From assembly GCA_963630635.1 (NCBI GenBank), contig CAVGOA010000046.1:1-16213 (forward strand): DNA of 16,213 nucleotides, read 5' to 3'. The notes under the pieces are model-generated. The model was not told the DNA's origin. It saw nothing but the letters and a program-made list of their open reading frames with translations, and did not search any database. The position numbers were made by a program, and so were the translations under genes. The stretch is from Paratractidigestivibacter sp963630635 (GTDB taxonomy: Bacteria > Actinomycetota > Coriobacteriia > Coriobacteriales > Atopobiaceae). Each line of letters begins with the position of its first letter. The first letter of the stretch is position 1. Below, one piece after another: positions 6,126 to 12,039 of the stretch.

Positions 6126-7175
6126 CTAGGCCCAGATACCAAAGTAACCGCCAACAATACCCAGGACGAGCAAGAGGACGATGCCCTTGATCGGGGTGAA
6201 GTTGTGCTTAGCGAACAGGTAGTAAAGCAGCATGACCAGCGCAAGCGGGATCAGCTTGGGGCAGATGGAGTCCAGGATGGACGCAAAGTCAACCACAACC
6301 GGGGTGGTGGTGAGCTCCATGTAGGTGACCTGGCTCATGCCGTTGCCCAGCTCCACAGCGCCGCCCACGGCAGCGTTGCCCTCGGCGTCGGTGCCGGAGA
6401 GGGGCTCGCCAGCAGCATCGTACATACCAAGGGTGGTGACACCCTCGTCGTTGCTGGTGATGACCTCGAAGTCAGAGACCTCGCTGTCGGCGACGACGGC
6501 GGTGTGGGCCACATAGGCCTCGGTGGTGCCGTTGGGAAGAGTCAGAGCAATCTGGGTGCCGCCCATGGTAACGGTCAGGCAGCCGACGACAAAGACGCCG
6601 AGGATGGAAGCGGCGCGGGTGAAGGCCTGCATGCTGTCCATGAGGGTGTCGATCGCCTGGGTACCCATCTTGTAGGACCAGTTCATCAGGCCAAAGCGGA
6701 TGGCGAACTGGATCACGTTGAAGACGACCAGGAAGATGATCGGGCCAGCGGCGTTGCCAGAGATGGCCATCTGAGAAGTGATGCCAGCCAGGATGGGCAC
6801 AAGGGTCATCCAGAACAGGGCGTCACCAATACCGCCAAGCGGGCCCATGAGGGAAACGCGGACGGCGCGGATGGTCGGGATGTCGGCCTTCTTCTGCTCG
6901 AGGGACAGGCAGATGCCCATGGCGAAGGTGACCAGGAACGGGTGGATGTTGAAGAACTCCATGTTGTGGGTCATGGAAGTCGCAAGGTCATCCTTGTCCG
7001 TGTGGATCTTCTCGAGGCCGGGGAGGATGGAGTAAAGCCAGCCAGCGGCCTGCATGCGCTCGTAGTTGAAGGAGCCCTGCAGGAAGCAGGAACGCCAAGC
7101 CATCTTGTTAAGGGTAGCCTGATCAAGATCGGCTGCGGGCGTGAGGTTCTTATAGGTAGTGGCGTTAGATGCCAT
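6126..7175 (-). CDS. agaE: PTS mannose-family IID component (GalNAc-specific, AgaE-like)
   Basis: 349 aa. With IIC it forms the membrane channel that moves the sugar to IIB. Family motifs are visible: WRSCFLQGSFNYERMQ at 27-42, FFNIHPFL at 74-81, MGPLGGIGDALFW at 110-122, and a hydrophobic end after 305 that includes FTPIKGI near 326-332. Usual IID proteins are about 260-300 aa. This one carries an extra acidic, Thr/Ser/Gly-rich segment of roughly 75 residues at about 213-290, between the helix ending near 205 and CPKLIPLAL at 305, where other IIDs have a short loop. The ATG at 7175 overlaps the IIC gene by 11 bp and has GGAGGTGAGG upstream, so IIC and IID are translationally coupled. Specificity is inferred from the neighbours and from the AgaV-like IIB. 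Confidence 0.93.
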   Translation of the reverse strand: MASNATTYKNLTPAADLDQATLNKMAWRSCFLQGSFNYERMQAAGWLYSILPGLEKIHTDKDDLATSMTHNMEFFNIHPFLVTFAMGICLSLEQKKADIPTIRAVRVSLMGPLGGIGDALFWMTLVPILAGITSQMAISGNAAGPIIFLVVFNVIQFAIRFGLMNWSYKMGTQAIDTLMDSMQAFTRAASILGVFVVGCLTVTMGGTQIALTLPNGTTEAYVAHTAVVADSEVSDFEVITSNDEGVTTLGMYDAAGEPLSGTDAEGNAAVGGAVELGNGMSQVTYMELTTTPVVVDFASILDSICPKLIPLALVMLLYYLFAKHNFTPIKGIVLLLVLGIVGGYFGIWA

Positions 7176-7965
7176 CCTCCTCACCTCCGTCCTGGATAGC
7201 GACAGCACCCTTCAGCTCGGTCTGCTGCTGGAAGTCCCAGAAAGCGATGCCGAAGCCGATGAAGGCCAGGATAAGCAGGGCCGGGGTAGCAAGGGTGGAA
7301 ATGTTAGAGACGATAAGGGCAAGGCCAAAGCCCATGAAGTAGAAGCCCCACATATCGCGAGACATCATGACCTTAAGCAGGATGGCGAAGCCGACGAAGC
7401 GCATCATGCCACCAGCGGCGGAGAGGCCAGAGGAGAGCCAAGCGGGGATCGCGTCGACGACAGCCTGACCCATGGTGGCGCCACCGATGAAGAAGAGGGT
7501 GACGACGATACCAAAGACGAGGCCGAGCAGAGCCATAGCAAGGTAGTTGATGCGCTCGATGCCCTTGGGGTTAGCCTCGGCTGCGTACTGGTCGCACTTG
7601 GACATAAGCGGAGACATGATGGTGAAGATCAGGGTAACGCCGTACTGGCCCAGGAGCGAGAACGGGATAGCCATCGCAACGGCTGCGTTCGGGTCGAGGT
7701 CCAAAGAGATAGCCAGCGTGGCCGCCATGATGCCGCCTACGACGGCGTTGGGGGGCTGGGCACCTCCAATAGGCATGTTACCGATGGTCATCAGCTGGTA
7801 GGTGCCGCCGACGATAAGGCCGGTCTGGACATCACCCAGGATGAGGCCGACCACCATGCCGGTGACGATCGGCTGATACAGAGACTCGAGGAAGCTGAAC
7901 TGGTCGATAGCCGCGATGAACGTGACGATAAAGACCAATGCCACCTGAATGACTGAATACTCCAT
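7165..7965 (-). CDS. agaW: PTS mannose-family IIC component (GalNAc-specific, AgaW-like)
   Basis: 266 aa, a normal length. It is an integral membrane protein and the sugar-binding channel partner of IID. Several hydrophobic helices are visible from residue 5 onward, along with family segments: LGDVQTGLIVGGTYQL near 43-58, GGAQPPNAVVGG near 67-78, and a cytoplasmic MSKCDQYAAEANPKGIERINY block near 120-140. That last block also occurs in E. coli AgaW as I remember it. The C-terminus is acidic and ends EEDGI, as AgaW ends EFEDGI. The ATG at 7965 has an excellent AAAGGAGGAG site; a longer in-frame reading (29 more residues) would run through the leader hairpin and is rejected. A 132-bp gap with a hairpin separates it from IIB. 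Confidence 0.94.
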   Translation of the reverse strand: MEYSVIQVALVFIVTFIAAIDQFSFLESLYQPIVTGMVVGLILGDVQTGLIVGGTYQLMTIGNMPIGGAQPPNAVVGGIMAATLAISLDLDPNAAVAMAIPFSLLGQYGVTLIFTIMSPLMSKCDQYAAEANPKGIERINYLAMALLGLVFGIVVTLFFIGGATMGQAVVDAIPAWLSSGLSAAGGMMRFVGFAILLKVMMSRDMWGFYFMGFGLALIVSNISTLATPALLILAFIGFGIAFWDFQQQTELKGAVAIQDGGEEDGI

Positions 7966-7992
7966 CTTTGCTCCTCCTTTCCTTTTTGTCCT

Positions 7993-8009
7993 TCCCCCTC
8001 CTTGGGGGA
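7993..8009 (-). promoter_or_regulatory. Intercistronic hairpin before the IIC gene
   Basis: On the - strand TCCCCC-AAGGA-GGGGGA forms a perfect 6-bp stem about 27 nt upstream of the IIC start. The 132-bp IIB-IIC gap is the longest in the operon and also holds several GC-rich inverted repeats (around 8025-8075). A processing or stabilising role is plausible; no convincing internal promoter is seen. Confidence 0.4.
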
Positions 8010-8097
8010 CCAATTGACTATGTTCCGCCGCGGTTAGCGCGGGTAGAACCAAATAACGGGTGCGCCGCGCTATGCGGCTAAGCGGAAAACTACGTGC

Positions 8098-8580
8098 TTA
8101 CGAGAAGAGCTTGTCAGTGGGCTCGACGGGGGTAGAGGGAACGCGCTGGATGGACAGCTCGACGCCCTTCTCCTGCAAAGCCTTGAAGGCGGCGACATCG
8201 GCGTCGTCGACGGCGACGGAGGTCGCAACCTGGCGCTTGCCGTCGGCCATGTGCATGTTGCCAATGTTGAGCTTCTTGATGGGCACGCCGCCCTCGACCA
8301 GGCGCAGGGCGTCCTGGGGGTTCTCAAGAACGATGAAGATGTGCTGGCGCGGGGCCGCCTTGAAGATGACGTCGATGGTCTTCTGAACCGAGAAGTAACG
8401 GGTGGCGACGCCCTGGGGGGCGGCCATGTTCATGAGGTTCTGGCGCATCTTGTTCTCGGCGACCTCATCGTTGGCCACCAGGATGAGGTTAGCGCCAACG
8501 GTGGAGCACCACTGGGTGGCGACCTGACCGTGGATCAGGCGGTTGTCGATGCGAACGTGAACGATGTTGGGCTCTGCCAT
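8098..8580 (-). CDS. agaV: PTS mannose-family IIB component (GalNAc-specific, AgaV-like)
   Basis: 160 aa, cytoplasmic. It takes phosphate from IIA on a histidine and passes it to the incoming sugar. The active-site motif RIDNRLIHGQV places the phosphorylated residue at His17. The sequence ANLILVANDEVAE near 27-39, then NIGNMHMADGKRQ near 103-115 and VSVDD-like residues, follow E. coli AgaV almost block by block as I recall it. This is the best evidence that the transporter handles GalNAc or galactosamine, not mannose. The ATG at 8580 is chosen because GAGAGGAAG lies just upstream; a 15-residue upstream extension is unlike the family. It lies 57 bp after the YajC-like gene. Confidence 0.94.
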   Translation of the reverse strand: MAEPNIVHVRIDNRLIHGQVATQWCSTVGANLILVANDEVAENKMRQNLMNMAAPQGVATRYFSVQKTIDVIFKAAPRQHIFIVLENPQDALRLVEGGVPIKKLNIGNMHMADGKRQVATSVAVDDADVAAFKALQEKGVELSIQRVPSTPVEPTDKLFS

Positions 8581-8637
8581 TTTGGCTTCCTCTCTACGTG
8601 CCCCGTTGGGGGCTTCTAGTACCAATGTGCGATACCG

Positions 8638-8922
8638 CTACTTGTCCAAGATCTCCTGGATCGCGTAGCGGGAAACCTCGATAACCGCGCCGGACTTGAC
8701 CTCGATGTCGCAGGTCTCTTTACCAACGCGAACGAGCTTGCCGATCAGGCCGCTGGAAAAGGCCACCTTCTTGCCGGGCGCAAGCTCGACGTGGATGTCC
8801 TTGTAGTAGTCCTTCTGCTTGCGCATGCGCAGGTAGTTGACAATGGTCAAAATCACGCCAACGACGGCGAGAAAAACCAGCAGGACCAGCGAAGAGGCAA
8901 GGATGTTGTCCCAGCTGGGCAT
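8638..8922 (-). CDS. yajC: YajC-like single-helix membrane protein inside the PTS operon
   Basis: 94 aa. One N-terminal helix at about 8-30 is followed by basic residues (LRMRKQK) and a small soluble domain with the YajC pattern: LAPGKKVAFSSGLIGKLVRV at 47-66, then CDIEVKSGAVIEVSRYAIQ at 71-89. Classical YajC is a partner of SecDF in protein export, but no sec gene is near. Here the start codon overlaps the stop of the IIA gene by one base (TAATG), so it is an integral part of the PTS operon. A YajC homolog also accompanies a mannose-family PTS for hyaluronan disaccharides in streptococci, as I recall. That suggests a recurrent transporter accessory and not the housekeeping YajC. A role in IIC/IID membrane assembly is inference. 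Confidence 0.85.
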   Translation of the reverse strand: MPSWDNILASSLVLLVFLAVVGVILTIVNYLRMRKQKDYYKDIHVELAPGKKVAFSSGLIGKLVRVGKETCDIEVKSGAVIEVSRYAIQEILDK

Positions 8923-9371
8923 TACAGACCATCCTCCTCGTCACCAAACAGGTCGTCGTCTGCATCGTCGTCGGCAACCTCGAGCTTCTTGTGGTCGACG
9001 CCAAAGCGGCCGGCCTCAAGGGCACACTCGACCAACTCGTCAACGGTGCTTGTCTGGGTGCGATAAGAGGTGACCTCAAGAAGCATCGGCAGGTTGGCGC
9101 CGGTAACGACCTCGACGTTGGGGGTGGTCGCGGCGTTCATCATTGCCTGGTTGAACGGGGTGCCGCCCATAAGGTCGCAGAAGACGACGACGCCCGTGGC
9201 CTTCTCGGCCATGCTTGCGATGGCATCGGCGACGTTTTGGGAGAAGTCAGCGGCCTCATTCTCGTAGAACGTGACGGGAACAAAGAGTTCCTGCGGGCCG
9301 CCTACCATCTCAAGAGCGCCAGCGAGTCCATCTGCGAAACTTCCGTGCCCCGTGAGAATGAAACCGACCAT
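8922..9371 (-). CDS. agaF: PTS mannose-family IIA component (AgaF-like)
   Basis: 149 aa, cytoplasmic. It receives phosphate from HPr and passes it to IIB. The N-terminal motif ILTGHGSFADG holds the phosphorylated His9, and VVVFCDLMGGTPFNQA at about 60-75 is the family's second signature. The C-terminus has a strongly acidic tail of about 20 residues (after KLEV, mostly Asp and Glu, ending EEDGL), which E. coli AgaF does not have as far as I recall. First gene of the operon. The ATG at 9371 has AAAGGAG 6 nt upstream; an in-frame extension to 9533 lacks a ribosome site and would run across the operator at 9474-9491. Confidence 0.93.
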   Translation of the reverse strand: MVGFILTGHGSFADGLAGALEMVGGPQELFVPVTFYENEAADFSQNVADAIASMAEKATGVVVFCDLMGGTPFNQAMMNAATTPNVEVVTGANLPMLLEVTSYRTQTSTVDELVECALEAGRFGVDHKKLEVADDDADDDLFGDEEDGL

Positions 9372-9393
9372 GCAGTACTCCTTTGCTTGTGCG

Positions 9394-9400
9394 AATTTGC
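9394..9400 (-). promoter_or_regulatory. GCAAATT motif upstream of the IIA gene
   Basis: AATTTGC on the + strand reads GCAAATT on the strand of the PTS operon, 22 bp upstream of the start codon. A second copy lies at 9541-9547 on the + strand. Three more lie between the DeoR gene and the aldolase, so this may be a DeoR-family operator element. Confidence 0.4.
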
Positions 9401-9473
9401 TTAAAGAAACCCTAGTGGTGCTGTTTTTCAGGTGTGTACGCGCTTTGTTACCAACTGATGCCAAGTGATTAAG

Positions 9474-9491
9474 TGGTTGTAACCATGTGGT
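9474..9491 (+). promoter_or_regulatory. Composite NagR/DasR-like operator upstream of the PTS operon
   Basis: Read on the + strand the site is TGGT-TGTA-ACCA-TG-TGGT, with the same spacing as the gntR promoter site. The two share the exact 10-mer ACCATGTGGT (9482-9491 and 6043-6052). It lies 103 bp upstream of the IIA start. A matching promoter is not clear here: weak CTGACC and TTAATC hexamers flank it on the - strand with a 16-bp spacer. Confidence 0.65.
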
Positions 9492-9895
9492 CAGTGCAAC
9501 TACTTTAGTCGATTTGGTACCCATCTTCTTCACGATTCCTGCAAATTGCCCCTAATGTACCGTTTGCGGCTAAAAATATACCGCTCAACGGTTGGAACGT
9601 TCTTTAGCTGGGGTTTTCTGTATTTGATAAGCGTCAGTTGCTTTGATGTTTTATGTTTAACCCCAAGCAATCGCCTTTGCTTTGCTTCTTTATTTGTGAA
9701 GAACTGGACAATCGAATTGGTATCTGCTTTAGAGACCACTTGAGAGCAACACGCCCCGGGCCTGCGCTTTATTGAAAGAAATTGACAGGTGACGCTTATC
9801 TGTTTGACAGTGTTTACTTTTCGTTCTTCTCGGTTGCTTGCCTAAAAGAAAAGAAAGGAAAAGACAGGTTAGGCCTGGCGAGACGGGCCCGGGGC

Positions 9896-9928
9896 TTGGA
9901 CAAAATGCCGCAGAAATAGGGTTATAGT
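9896..9928 (+). promoter_or_regulatory. Candidate promoter for the PfkB-family kinase
   Basis: TATAGT at 9923-9928 is a good -10 box and lies 43 bp before the start codon. TTGGACA at 9896-9902 resembles a -35 element but is set about 20 bp away, longer than usual. A TTCTCGC 7-mer (9949-9955) lies in the leader just before the ribosome site. Confidence 0.45.
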
Positions 9929-9971
9929 CGGCCTTAACAGCCGTGTTCTTCTCGCATATACAGGAGGCATC

Positions 9972-10904
9972 ATGATCTCGACCGTCACGCTTAACTCTTC
10001 CATCGATAAGGCCTACCAGCTGGCATGCCCGCTGGTAGACGGCACCGTGATGCGTGTCGCCACCTGTATCGACAACGCCGGCGGCAAGGGCTTGAACGCC
10101 GCTCGCGCCATCGCGACTTGCGGCGAGAAGATCCTGGCAACTGGTTTTGTGGGCGGCAACAACGGCCGCCTGCTGTGCGACCTGCTTGACGCCGACGGCA
10201 TCGAGCACGACTTTGTTGAGGTGGCAAACGAGACCCGCTGCTGCATCAACGTCCTTGACCAAGAGGGTGTCTCGACCGAGTTCTTGGAGCCCGGCCGCGA
10301 GGTCACGGCCGCCGATGTGGCGGCTATTAGCGAGAAGGTCAGCCAGATTGCGCAGGTAGCAGACGTTATGACCTTTAACGGTAGCGTGCCTGCGGGCATG
10401 GCAAAGAACGCCTATGTCGACCTGATTGGCCGTGTGAAGGCGGCGGGCAAGCCCTGCATCCTGGACACCTCGGGCGAGCTTTTGATGCGCGGCATCGAGG
10501 CGCTTCCCACCATGGTCAAGCCTAACACCGACGAGATTGGCCAGATTCTAGGCCGCACCGTCGAGTCAATCGACGAGGTCTACGCCGCCGCGCAGGAGCT
10601 GCACGAGCGCGGGATTTCCCAGGTAGTCGTCTCGCTGGGCGGTGATGGCGCCGTTATGGCCTGCGACGAGGGGCTCTTCCGCGGGCGCGCTCCCAAGATC
10701 GAGGTCGTGAACCCCGTGGGCGCGGGCGACACGATGGTCGGCGCCTTTGCCGTGGGCATGGCGCGCGGGATGAGCGCCCCCGACCAGCTGGCGTATGCGA
10801 TGAGCTGTGCCTCGGCCAACTGTCTTTCGGCCTCGACCGGGCACTTTGCCATGGAGGACGCGCAGAGGCTGCTGGCAGGCACCGTCGTGGAGAAGGTCGC
10901 GTAG
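9972..10904 (+). CDS. pfkB: PfkB-family sugar-phosphate kinase (tagatose-6-P kinase / 1-phosphofructokinase type)
   Basis: 310 aa, normal length. It belongs to the LacC/FruK group of PfkB kinases, which use ATP to phosphorylate ketohexose phosphates. Motifs: NAGGKGLNAARA at 35-46 (sugar-phosphate binding), FNGSVP at 135-140, MVKPN at 181-185, VVVSLGGDGA at 218-227, and NPVGAGDTMVGAF at 247-259 with catalytic Asp253 in the ATP site. In this setting the expected reaction is tagatose-6-P to tagatose-1,6-bisphosphate, the step after AgaS and before the aldolase. LacC and FruK cannot be separated reliably by eye, so 1-phosphofructokinase remains possible; there is no fructose PTS beside it to favour that. 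AGGAGG lies 4 nt before the ATG. It converges on the DeoR gene, whose stop is 67 bp away. Confidence 0.92.
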   Translation: MISTVTLNSSIDKAYQLACPLVDGTVMRVATCIDNAGGKGLNAARAIATCGEKILATGFVGGNNGRLLCDLLDADGIEHDFVEVANETRCCINVLDQEGVSTEFLEPGREVTAADVAAISEKVSQIAQVADVMTFNGSVPAGMAKNAYVDLIGRVKAAGKPCILDTSGELLMRGIEALPTMVKPNTDEIGQILGRTVESIDEVYAAAQELHERGISQVVVSLGGDGAVMACDEGLFRGRAPKIEVVNPVGAGDTMVGAFAVGMARGMSAPDQLAYAMSCASANCLSASTGHFAMEDAQRLLAGTVVEKVA

Positions 10905-10906
10905 CG

Positions 10907-10968
10907 GGTTTCTCGCCAGCCGGACCGCGACGCGGCGGGCTTCTCACCAGCGAACTTCTCGCCAAAGG
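10907..10968 (+). repeat. Three degenerate TTCTCGCCAG repeats between convergent genes
   Basis: Three related units lie in tandem: TTTCTCGCCAGC (10909-10920), CTTCTCACCAGC (10940-10951) and CTTCTCGCCAAAGG (10955-10968). The last 14-mer recurs exactly at 11849-11862. The unit CGGCGGGCTTC preceding the second also occurs near 485-495. There is no clear intrinsic terminator for either flanking gene here. Confidence 0.55.
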
Positions 10969-10971
10969 CAA

Positions 10972-11742
10972 CTAGATAATCAGCTGGGTATCCAGCTCCT
11001 CGACCTCGGCGGCCACAAGGCCGTCGGGGTCTTTGTCCATGATGACGGCGTCGGCGTCGGCCAGGCCTCCAAACCACATGAGGCCGCTGGCGCCCACCTT
11101 GCTGGCGTCCATAACCACGTAGGTCTTGGTTGCGCAGGTGAGAAAGGCGTGCTTGAGCTCGGCCATTGCCTGGTTGTTGGTCATAAGGCCGCGGCCGGGG
11201 GCGTAGGCCGTGGGCGTAACAATCGCTTTATCGGGGTGGAGCATCTCTAAGGAGTGCAGGGCAAGCGGGCCGTTGGTGTAGCGGTGGCCCTTGCGCAGGT
11301 GGCCGCCCAGCATGATGACATCGATCGAGGGCATCGAGCGATCGACGAAGTCTGCGATGGTGAGGTCGTCGGTCACGATGGTAAGTCCGCTAAAGCTAGA
11401 AAGCGAGCGTACGATCTCGAGCGACGTTGTGCCAGAGTCAAGCAAAATCGCGTCACCATCGTTTATCAGAGGAATTACCTTCTTGGCAATGCCACGCTTG
11501 CCCTCGACGTTGAGGTTTACGCGCCGGTCCTGGACCGAGACGGTAAGGGTGCGGGAAAGCGAGGTGGCCCCGCCATGGGTGCGGCGCAGCTTTCCGTCGC
11601 GGGCTAGGGCGTCAAGATCGGCGCGGGCGGTCACGCGCGAGATGCCAAAGGCCTCGGCCAACTGCGTTACCTGCACAGACGCGTCGCTTTCCAGCATGTT
11701 GAGAATGGCAACGCGACGCTCTTCCGAAGACAGGGTTCCCAC
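10972..11742 (-). CDS. DeoR-family transcriptional regulator of sugar metabolism
   Basis: 256 aa. The N-terminal DeoR-type winged helix runs from about residue 4 to 60 (EERRVAIL, then FGISRVTARADLDAL, then the RRTHGGA wing). It is followed by a DeoRC sugar-phosphate sensor domain with the phosphate-site motif LLDSGTTSLE and a closing VVMDASKVG segment. The GTG at 11742 is preferred over the TTG at 11754 because GGAGG lies 5 nt before it and the protein then begins SSEERR as DeoR proteins do; the TTG has no ribosome site at a suitable distance. It diverges from the aldolase gene across a 297-bp gap with three GCAAATT motifs. E. coli GalNAc genes are controlled by AgaR, also of the DeoR family, so an AgaR-like role sensing a sugar phosphate is the natural inference. 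Confidence 0.92.
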   Translation of the reverse strand: MGTLSSEERRVAILNMLESDASVQVTQLAEAFGISRVTARADLDALARDGKLRRTHGGATSLSRTLTVSVQDRRVNLNVEGKRGIAKKVIPLINDGDAILLDSGTTSLEIVRSLSSFSGLTIVTDDLTIADFVDRSMPSIDVIMLGGHLRKGHRYTNGPLALHSLEMLHPDKAIVTPTAYAPGRGLMTNNQAMAELKHAFLTCATKTYVVMDASKVGASGLMWFGGLADADAVIMDKDPDGLVAAEVEELDTQLII

Positions 11743-11760
11743 GGCGGCCTCCAATTGTGC

Positions 11761-11906
11761 GCAAATTGTGTTTCCTTTACTTTCACTACGAGCAAATTAG
11801 CACATTGCCTTTTCTTTCCCTTGAAAAGGCCGGGGCAGCGGTAGGGTTCTTCTCGCCAAAGGACGGCGGGCGGGCGCTGCCTTTGCTTTTTCTTCTTTGG
11901 CAAATT
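11761..11906. promoter_or_regulatory. Cluster of three GCAAATT motifs between the DeoR gene and the aldolase
   Basis: GCAAATT occurs at 11761-11767, 11792-11798 and 11900-11906, all on the + strand, in an otherwise GC-rich genome. The first lies just upstream of the DeoR start and is part of a direct repeat, CAATTGTG / CAAATTGTG (11752-11770). The third lies 48 bp before the aldolase -10 box. Two further copies lie upstream of the PTS operon. Tandem AT-rich repeats are typical of DeoR-family operators. Between copies two and three lies the 14-mer repeat at 11849-11862. Confidence 0.45.
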
Positions 11907-11953
11907 GAGGCAGCGTCTTTTCTTTATGGGGCGGCGGCTCGGCGGGCTATTCA

Positions 11954-11959
11954 TATAAT
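11954..11959 (+). promoter_or_regulatory. Candidate -10 box for the aldolase gene
   Basis: A perfect TATAAT lies 80 bp before the aldolase ATG. The region where a -35 would sit (about 11931-11936) is GC-only and does not match the consensus, which suggests dependence on an activator or relief from repression. Confidence 0.55.
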
Positions 11960-12005
11960 GGGCCTAGGGTCTTGCGCGGACATGGCGCGAGATGTTGGTC
12001 CTTAT

Positions 12006-12022
12006 GCCGGGAGAAGCCCGGC
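12006..12022 (+). promoter_or_regulatory. Leader hairpin before the aldolase ribosome site
   Basis: GCCGGG-AGAAG-CCCGGC is a perfect 6-bp stem whose 3' end lies 17 nt before the ATG, immediately before the GAAGGGAG ribosome site. It may stabilise the message or tune translation. Confidence 0.4.
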
Positions 12023-12039
12023 GGACGAAGGGAGAAGCA

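Larger units (their letters stand above)
9372..9971. other. 600-bp AT-richer regulatory gap between PTS and kinase genes
   Basis: No convincing gene. Two overlapping frames of 65-69 codons (around 9530-9743, one per strand) lack ribosome sites and family resemblance. The gap holds the composite operator at 9474-9491, two GCAAATT motifs (9394-9400 and 9541-9547), a perfect 8-bp GAACGTTC palindrome near 9596-9603, and a lone AGACCACT half-site at 9733-9740. It also holds a repeated TTGACAG (9782-9788 and 9804-9810) and the kinase promoter near 9896-9928. Base composition is markedly lower in GC than the flanking genes between about 9540 and 9850. Confidence 0.6.

Noticed and set aside
5940..7199. 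A 419-codon open frame on the + strand opposite the IID gene and gntR leader
   Set aside because: It is a mirror of the codon bias of the IID gene, crosses the PTS terminator and the gntR promoter, and shows no family motif.
7166..8060. Frameshift or fusion at the IIC/IID junction
   Set aside because: The 11-bp overlap has an ordinary start codon and ribosome site, and both proteins are complete, so it is normal translational coupling.
9372..9533. A 54-residue N-terminal extension of the PTS IIA protein
   Set aside because: The IIA fold begins at MVGFILTGHG, which has an excellent ribosome site. The extension covers the operator at 9474-9491 and is unlike any IIA.
9530..9743. Two overlapping frames of 65-69 codons, one on each strand
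   Set aside because: Neither has a ribosome site and the - strand one starts at GTG without support. Both lie in the AT-richer regulatory gap and their products are Lys/Arg- or Phe/Leu-rich, as random AT-rich DNA gives.
10580..11077. Arg/Pro-rich frames antisense to the kinase gene
   Set aside because: Low-complexity Arg/Pro/Ala composition typical of off-frame GC-rich DNA, no ribosome site, opposite strand of an intact gene.
11743..11754. TTG start for the DeoR regulator
   Set aside because: The ribosome site GGAGG lies inside this extension and serves the GTG at 11742; the TTG has no suitably spaced site.
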